The position numbers and the translations under genes are program-made. From assembly GCA_050084985.1 (NCBI GenBank), contig JBITNC010000001.1, forward strand, positions 48,298,001 through 48,362,000: a stretch of DNA of 64,000 nucleotides, given 5' to 3'. Position 1 is the first letter of the stretch. Every line of letters starts with the position of its first letter. This document shows, one piece after another, positions 59,045 through 64,000 of this stretch. The notes under the pieces were generated by a model. That model was not told the DNA's origin and did not search any database. It saw nothing but the letters and a program-made list of their open reading frames with translations. The stretch is from Nageia nagi. Lineage: Eukaryota; Pinophyta.

Positions 59045-61190
59045 AAGACTAGAATTTTCTTGCAGCAATAAAGTATTTTAGAAAGTTTATAGCTAACTTT
59101 TCATATATTGCTTCACCACTTCATTATATCATAGGGAAAAGTCAATGATTTTAATGAGGAGGAAGGCAACAAAATTTTTTCAATTTGTTGAAAAGAAATT
59201 TTAGTTCTTGATTTTCTTGATCTTCAACATTCTTTTAATATAGAGATAAATAATAGTGATTACACTATGGGTGCAATCTTGTTGTAGAATCAACATTTGA
59301 TATGTTACCATTCAAAGTTGTTCAAGAGTATGGTGAAAATCTATATTACATATGTAAATAAGTTATTTTTATTGGTTCAATATGTGAAAAATGGAAATAT
59401 TACTTGGTGGGAAAGGAGACTCCATTTATAGTATTTACAATTGCAGTTTAAATTGCAACAAACAAGGCATTTTCATTGGATAAGAATTTTGTGACAATTC
59501 CATTTGGTGATCAAATATAAGAAGGGTGTCCAGAATAAGTTAGCAAATATGTTACCTCATCCACTAATTCTTAGAGATGTTCAATAGTGCGATAAAAAAT
59601 TATCCAATTTATGAAAAGGAGTTATTTACATTGGTCGAATGTGTGAAAAATGGAAATATTACTTGGTGGAAAGGAGACTATGATACATATAGATAATTGA
59701 AACCTTTATAGTATTTGCAATTTTAGTCTCAATTGTAGTGAACAATGCATTTTTGTTGGATAGGATTTTTGCAACAGTTCCATTTGTTGATCAAGTATAA
59801 GATGGGTGTCCAAAATAAGTTAGTAGATATGTTATCTAGTCCACCTGTTTCTAAAGTTGGAGCAATTATTCAAAATAGTTCTTTGATGCGTGAGGATTAC
59901 AAAGAATAATACATTGAAGATCATAATTTCAAAGAGGTCTATCAAATATTGTACCATGGTGATGATGTTCGTAATGTTAACTATCATTTCCATGATGAGT
60001 TGTTTATTCATTTGGGTAAGCTTTGCATTCCTATTAGTGAAAGGGGAAATCTTATACAGATATGGGAAAGTAATTATATGGACTTTTTGGGTGGTTTTAC
60101 TTATTCTAAAAGAGGTATTAATTATTTTTTTGTGATAGTGGATTGATTCAATAAGATGCGTATTTTGATTCCATGTAAAAAGATAGTAACAAGATAAGAG
60201 GCAGCTAATAATTTCTTAACTAGTGTTTACTTTTATTTTGGTCTTCCTACTTCCATTAGTTTAGAAAAGGATTCAAAGTTCCTTAAAAAATATTGGACAT
60301 TTTTGTGGGAGAATACGGATACCAAGTTGAAGAGAAGCATTGCATTTCATCCAAATATTGGTATACAAACTAAGGTGGTTAATAAGAAAGTGGTCCAACT
60401 TGTGAGAGGTTATTTTGGAAAGCATACAAAGATATGGGAATAGCATTTAGGCTACATTCATCATGCATACAATTGATTTATTCATTTATCAACCAATAAA
60501 ATTCTTGTTGAGACATGTTTTGGTTATTTTCCAAAATCTCTTTTTGATATGGCATTTGCTTCATCTAGTAATTGAGATGCAAAACTTTATAGTGAAAGAA
60601 ACAAACCAATAATTTTGTAAAAAGGATGAGGTAACTTCATCAAAAGGTACAAGAATAATTGGAAAAGACCCAATCAAAGTACAAGTAGTGACATGACCAT
60701 CATCAAGTCCATCATAAATTTCAAGAGGATGATCAAGTGTGGTTTTATAGTAACAAATAAAAGATTACATGTTGGATGTAAGAAATTGAAACCATTAAGG
60801 TATGGACCTCTTAGCCTCATTGCACAAGTTAGTGAGAATGCTTTTCATTTGAATCGTCCACCTTACATACAAATATATGAATAATTGTAAATGTTGATAA
60901 CTTAAAGTTGTATGATCCAATAATGATTGCAAAAGAGAATGATTTTATTTCACTTTAAGTTAACGATTTTTCACTCGAACATATGGATGTATAAATAGAT
61001 GTGATATTAGAAAATAAAATAAGGTCATTTTGTAACAACACACATGATATTTGGTGTGTTGGATTGAAGAGTCGACATCCATAAAAGGCCAAATGGTTCA
61101 CGGGATTGAATGAGGGGGCTTTACCGTAATATCATTTCTTTATCTTAGATGCTTATGGGGATCAAAAGATTCCTTAATGGAATGGAGTGA
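59045..61190 (+). pseudogene. Ty3/gypsy pol fragment: RT end, RNase H, integrase
   Basis: The RT connection and RNase H start at about 59060 (KYFRKFIANFSYIASPL, then NNSDYTMGAIL and the YHSKLF region). A segment of about 259 bp is duplicated in tandem (from about 59340 and 59600). The integrase region at 59960-60500 has KLCIPISERGN, MDFLGG, FFVIVD, FGLPTSIS and HPNIGIQTKVVNKKV, in which the catalytic Glu is Lys (60372-60374). The GPY/F-type end KKLKPLRYGPLSLI is at 60760-60820. An additional C-terminal stretch (HPXKAKWF) runs to about 61100. Many stops and frameshifts; no LTRs identified. Confidence 0.8.
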
Positions 61191-62031
61191 TCCAAAAATG
61201 GATCCTTTCAATCTAGTTAAAATACTTCTTCATGAAGTAGTCCTCTTCTTCTTATCTCCAATATTTTTTTCAACATCGTAATCCAACATGTTATGAATGA
61301 GTTAAATAGTTTCAAATTAATCTGGAAGTAAAATAAAATACTCTTATTCCCATAGTATTATGGGACCCTTAAGGAGACCTAAGCAAGTGACATGGCACCC
61401 CTAAAATGTATGTGCCACTCATGTGATGCTTCAGGTATTGTTTGGTATAAATACTAAAATATAACTAAAAAGTTTTGTACTAAATACTATACTATAATTA
61501 AAAAGTGTTGTACTTGAATACTTAAAATGTTAGGTATACCTAATGCTAGGTATACAAAATTATTTACTTAGCATGTTTATTATATTTTAATATCCTTGAA
61601 AACTTTATAAAAGGAGGTTTAAGAGTTCATTTAGGAACATGAAAATTATTAAGAGAATAGAGTGAAGAAAGTAAAGAGGATTTTGTTTTATGCAAAATAT
61701 TGTAAAGAAAAAATGCATTATTATCATATTTTGGAGAGCGTTTTGTGATGTTATTCCACACATATTTTGGAAGCCATAGTATTGTTATTTTATATTTTCT
61801 TTTTAATGAAGGGAAATATTGATGTTGATCATGTATTTTTATCTTCATTATTTATAAGAGGAGCTTTTGGTTGTTGTTGGGGTTTTCTTTTATTAAAAAG
61901 TTTCTTGGGTGCATTGATATTCTTTTGTGGTGATGTATCTATCTCTTTGCATTTATTCTTTATAATTTATTAAGATAAATATCATATTTTGGTGAGATTG
62001 ATCTTAACACCTTCTTCACAATAATAGGTGT
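61191..62031. other. Unassigned AT-rich stretch
   Basis: No coding homology or clear repeat edge. Short frames at 61627-61845 and 61767-61970 overlap on opposite strands and look like chance. Confidence 0.4.
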
Positions 62032-62490
62032 TTACAAGATTTCTCCAAGAGTGGCTAATTTGTTTACCACATCTTTGAATCTCATACAATAATCTCCTAC
62101 ACTTTCAATTTCTTTCATCATCAAATTTTCAAAATCCTTCTGCAATGTTTGTATCTTGACCACCTTCACTTGGTCACTTCCTTCATATTCCTCTTTGAGA
62201 TACCTCCATGCTTCTTGGGTTGTTTTGCTTCTTGCAATTATTGGGAAGAAGCTATCATTTAGTGTTGAATCAATGTACCGCAAGGTAAGGGAATTATTTT
62301 TTATTTCTTCCCTCTTGCTTTTTTATAAATCTCCTTTTAATGTGCTCCATTCAGTTGGTTCAACATAACCTTTATCAATAATATACCACAAATCCTTTCC
62401 TATTAACAAATGCCTCATCTTAATGCTCCAATATTAATAATTTTGATCATTGAATTTAGGGATGAGTAGCGAATTGTTCAAGTTGGCCAT
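62032..62490 (-). pseudogene. Copia gag fragment (lineage of elements 1 and 3)
   Basis: From ATG at 62490 (MANLNNSLLIPKFN) the frame reads YWSIKMRHLLIGKDLW, VEPTEWSTLKGDL, then frame 62032-62283 with TTQEAWRYLKEEYEGSDQVK and DYCMRFKDVVNKLATLGE. It has two internal TAA codons and stops at 62032, where similarity to elements 1 and 3 also ends, so the rest is deleted. A decayed primer site lies just upstream at 62550-62561. Confidence 0.85.
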
Positions 62491-62549
62491 GACACATAAG
62501 CAAGTATAATTGAAGACTTCCTTTAACAAAGTTTGCTCAAAACTTGAGT

Positions 62550-62561
62550 CTCTTTCTACCA
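62550..62561 (-). other. Decayed primer-binding site of the 62-kb copia
   Basis: TGGTAGAAAGAG on the minus strand, in the position and with the first five bases of TGGTATCAGAG. An LTR should begin at 62564 (TGTGGGATTC) and extend right; its far edge was not found. Confidence 0.45.
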
Positions 62562-62563
62562 AA

Positions 62564-63415
62564 TGTGGGATTCAAGACAGGGCATTATTTCTCTCAGGTG
62601 CAAAGCGACAACGCTAGAGAACATGAATATAGAGTGATTTCGTACGATGTTTGGGGGCTAAACCCTTTAGATTTATTATAAAGTCTTATGTTTGGACTAA
62701 CTCGTGTAAAAAATACAATATCAAAATAAATACATAAACAAATAGAAGAATACATGCTCTGCAAAAGTCTACTTCATCATAAATGTTCCTCACACATAAA
62801 TGGAGGGAAAAACTAATAAAATATACTCAATTATGATTAATTAAAGTGTTTCTAAAATAATTTGCACACTGCTAACTCTCCTTCAAGGTTTTTTTTATTC
62901 AATCAACTTGAATACGAAGTGATAATTACATATTTTATCAATAAAAGGCTCTTCAAGACACCTAAGAATCATAAGACACTAAAGGACTCTTTTGAATTCT
63001 TTCTACACTACTAAAAATATGGCACCTACAACAAATAACAATATTTGCATTATGTACATGGAATAATGCTTAGCATCAATCCCTAACAAATTAGTTTGGT
63101 TGCAAAATCTCTTTATCAAGAGATTAAATCACATTCAAATCAATAGGGATGTTTTGTTGGTTCAATGTTCCTTCATTTAGTTGTTGATCTAGTTTTGGTG
63201 TAACCTTTACGGTTGGGATTCCTTTGAAGGGATAATAGGTTGGGTCATTTATGATTATTCATTTGGTAAGGTTGGGGGTATTTGTTTGAATCTTCAATGG
63301 TGTAAAAGTTTCACCAGCGACTCTTCCATGGTTTGAAGGCAGTGGTAATAATTATTATTTTGAGTATCTTGAATAGGCATTATTTACTTACAATTTGTAT
63401 TTTTTTTAATTTGGG
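62564..63415. other. Possible 5' LTR remnant, then unassigned
   Basis: The first few hundred bases may be the LTR of the 62-kb copia, since a TG edge lies beside the primer site. There is no partner to prove it and nothing else is recognised. Confidence 0.3.
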
Positions 63416-63845
63416 TTGCTAAAAAGGATCAAGTTTTGGGGGAGCTAGAGGGAATCTTCTTGCTAGTTGGACATAATTATAGTAGATCTTGCATCTAATT
63501 ATAATATTTTCATAGTGTAGGGATATATCCCATTTAGAAAGTTTGTCTTGGATTTTAATTTTAGTCGGTAGAGGAAGCAACAATTCAAGGTTTACATAGA
63601 TTCTGACATAATATAATTTTATATAAGATTTTGTCTTATCAGAGGAACCTATGAAGATTCCCAAGGAATTACCAATGGTGTTAAAAATAAAATTTTTATA
63701 GAGCTTGAAAGGAATTCTATGCAGTCAAACCCATACCAAAGTAAAGAAAAGGAATTCTTCACTCGACATATATCCCATGTTCTATGGTTTCATGAATAGA
63801 CCAACTTTACCAAAAAACCAAGTAGCTCCTTAGAAAATTAGGTCT
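63416..63845 (-). pseudogene. LINE ORF1 fragment (DUF4283-like with zinc knuckle)
   Basis: On the minus strand: FFGKVGLFMKP, a stop, MGYMSSEEFLFFTLVWV, a stop, LHRIPFKLYKN, then frame 63419-63664 with IGNSLGIFIGSSDKTKS, YVRIYVNLELLLPLP and ISLHYENIIIRCKIYYNYVQ. This order (WFFG, W-R-L-P-like, IG, Y-A-R-like, CxxxxxxGHxxxxC position) is that of plant L1 ORF1 proteins. The knuckle has lost all but its first Cys. No ORF2 follows before 63416. Confidence 0.65.
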
Positions 63846-64000
63846 CTGTATTATTTATTGTAGATGCCTAAATATGATTTTTTTTTAATTAATAATTCAT
63901 ATTTATTGAATTAAATAATATTATTGTAAAAAAGATGTAGATGCACCACAAGCAATGTAATAAGTAAATATAAATGTAAAAGGTGTAGATCTCAAGAACA
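63846..64000. other. Window end, unassigned
   Basis: AT-rich, nothing recognised. Confidence 0.4.

Overview
This 64-kb window looks like plant nuclear DNA from a large, repeat-filled genome. It is AT-rich. It holds Ty1/copia and Ty3/gypsy retrotransposons and LINE (L1-type) fragments. The copia primer-binding sites match the 3' end of plant initiator-methionine tRNA (TGGTATCAGAGC and variants). I see no convincing intact host gene, rRNA, tRNA gene or CRISPR. Old copies with diverged LTR pairs (about 90% identical by eye) have survived, which would suit a slowly purging genome such as a conifer, but the species cannot be fixed from sequence alone.

Layout. Positions 1-22.6 kb form a three-level nest. 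An old minus-strand copia element (B: 1-255 plus 19113 to about 22.6 kb) was invaded by a plus-strand relative (A: 261-19112, TSD ACCTT). A was then invaded by two minus-strand copia elements: element 1 (3339-8347, TSD ATAAT) and element 2 (9747-15030, TSD CTAAG). B and C preserve the matching uninterrupted sequences, which confirms both inner insertions. From 22.6 to 34.3 kb a further relative, D (minus; 5' LTR 33758-34287), appears to be split by C (plus; 24025-30772), a defective member of the A family. From 36.4 to 44.9 kb lies a degraded plus-strand copia element F, split by G (37455-40961). G is a Ty3/gypsy-type element with LTRs, gag and protease but no recognisable polymerase or integrase. 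From 45 to 52.1 kb the DNA is mostly unassigned, with one poly(A)-tailed retroposed stretch and a few exon-like pieces. From 52128 to 57205 lies element 3, a complete, recently inserted copia element (TSD AAAGC, LTRs differing at 3 of 379 positions) with an unbroken 1435-codon polyprotein. After that come a LINE RNase H fragment, a Ty3/gypsy pol fragment (59.0-61.2 kb), a copia gag fragment (62.0-62.5 kb) and a LINE ORF1 fragment (63.4-63.85 kb).

How the parts relate. Each LTR element codes, or once coded, for gag (RNA packaging, zinc knuckle), protease, integrase, reverse transcriptase and RNase H. Copia order is gag-PR-IN-RT-RH. Only element 3 looks able to make all of them. Elements 1 and 3 and the gag fragment at 62 kb belong to one copia lineage; element 2 looks Tork-like; A, B, C and D form a third group. 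That group is marked by a leader of about 2.5-3 kb between primer site and gag, with a GC-richer island and a conserved GAG/GTAAA splice-donor-like site just after the primer site. The best leads for something new are that leader (a possible retrotransposon intron), the altered protease and zinc-knuckle residues shared by A and C, the gag-only gypsy element G, an 11-bp phased repeat in the element 1 LTRs, the GC-hairpin array in the element 2 LTRs, and an unexplained repeat-containing reading frame at 23.2-23.7 kb. Percent identities were counted by eye and are approximate.
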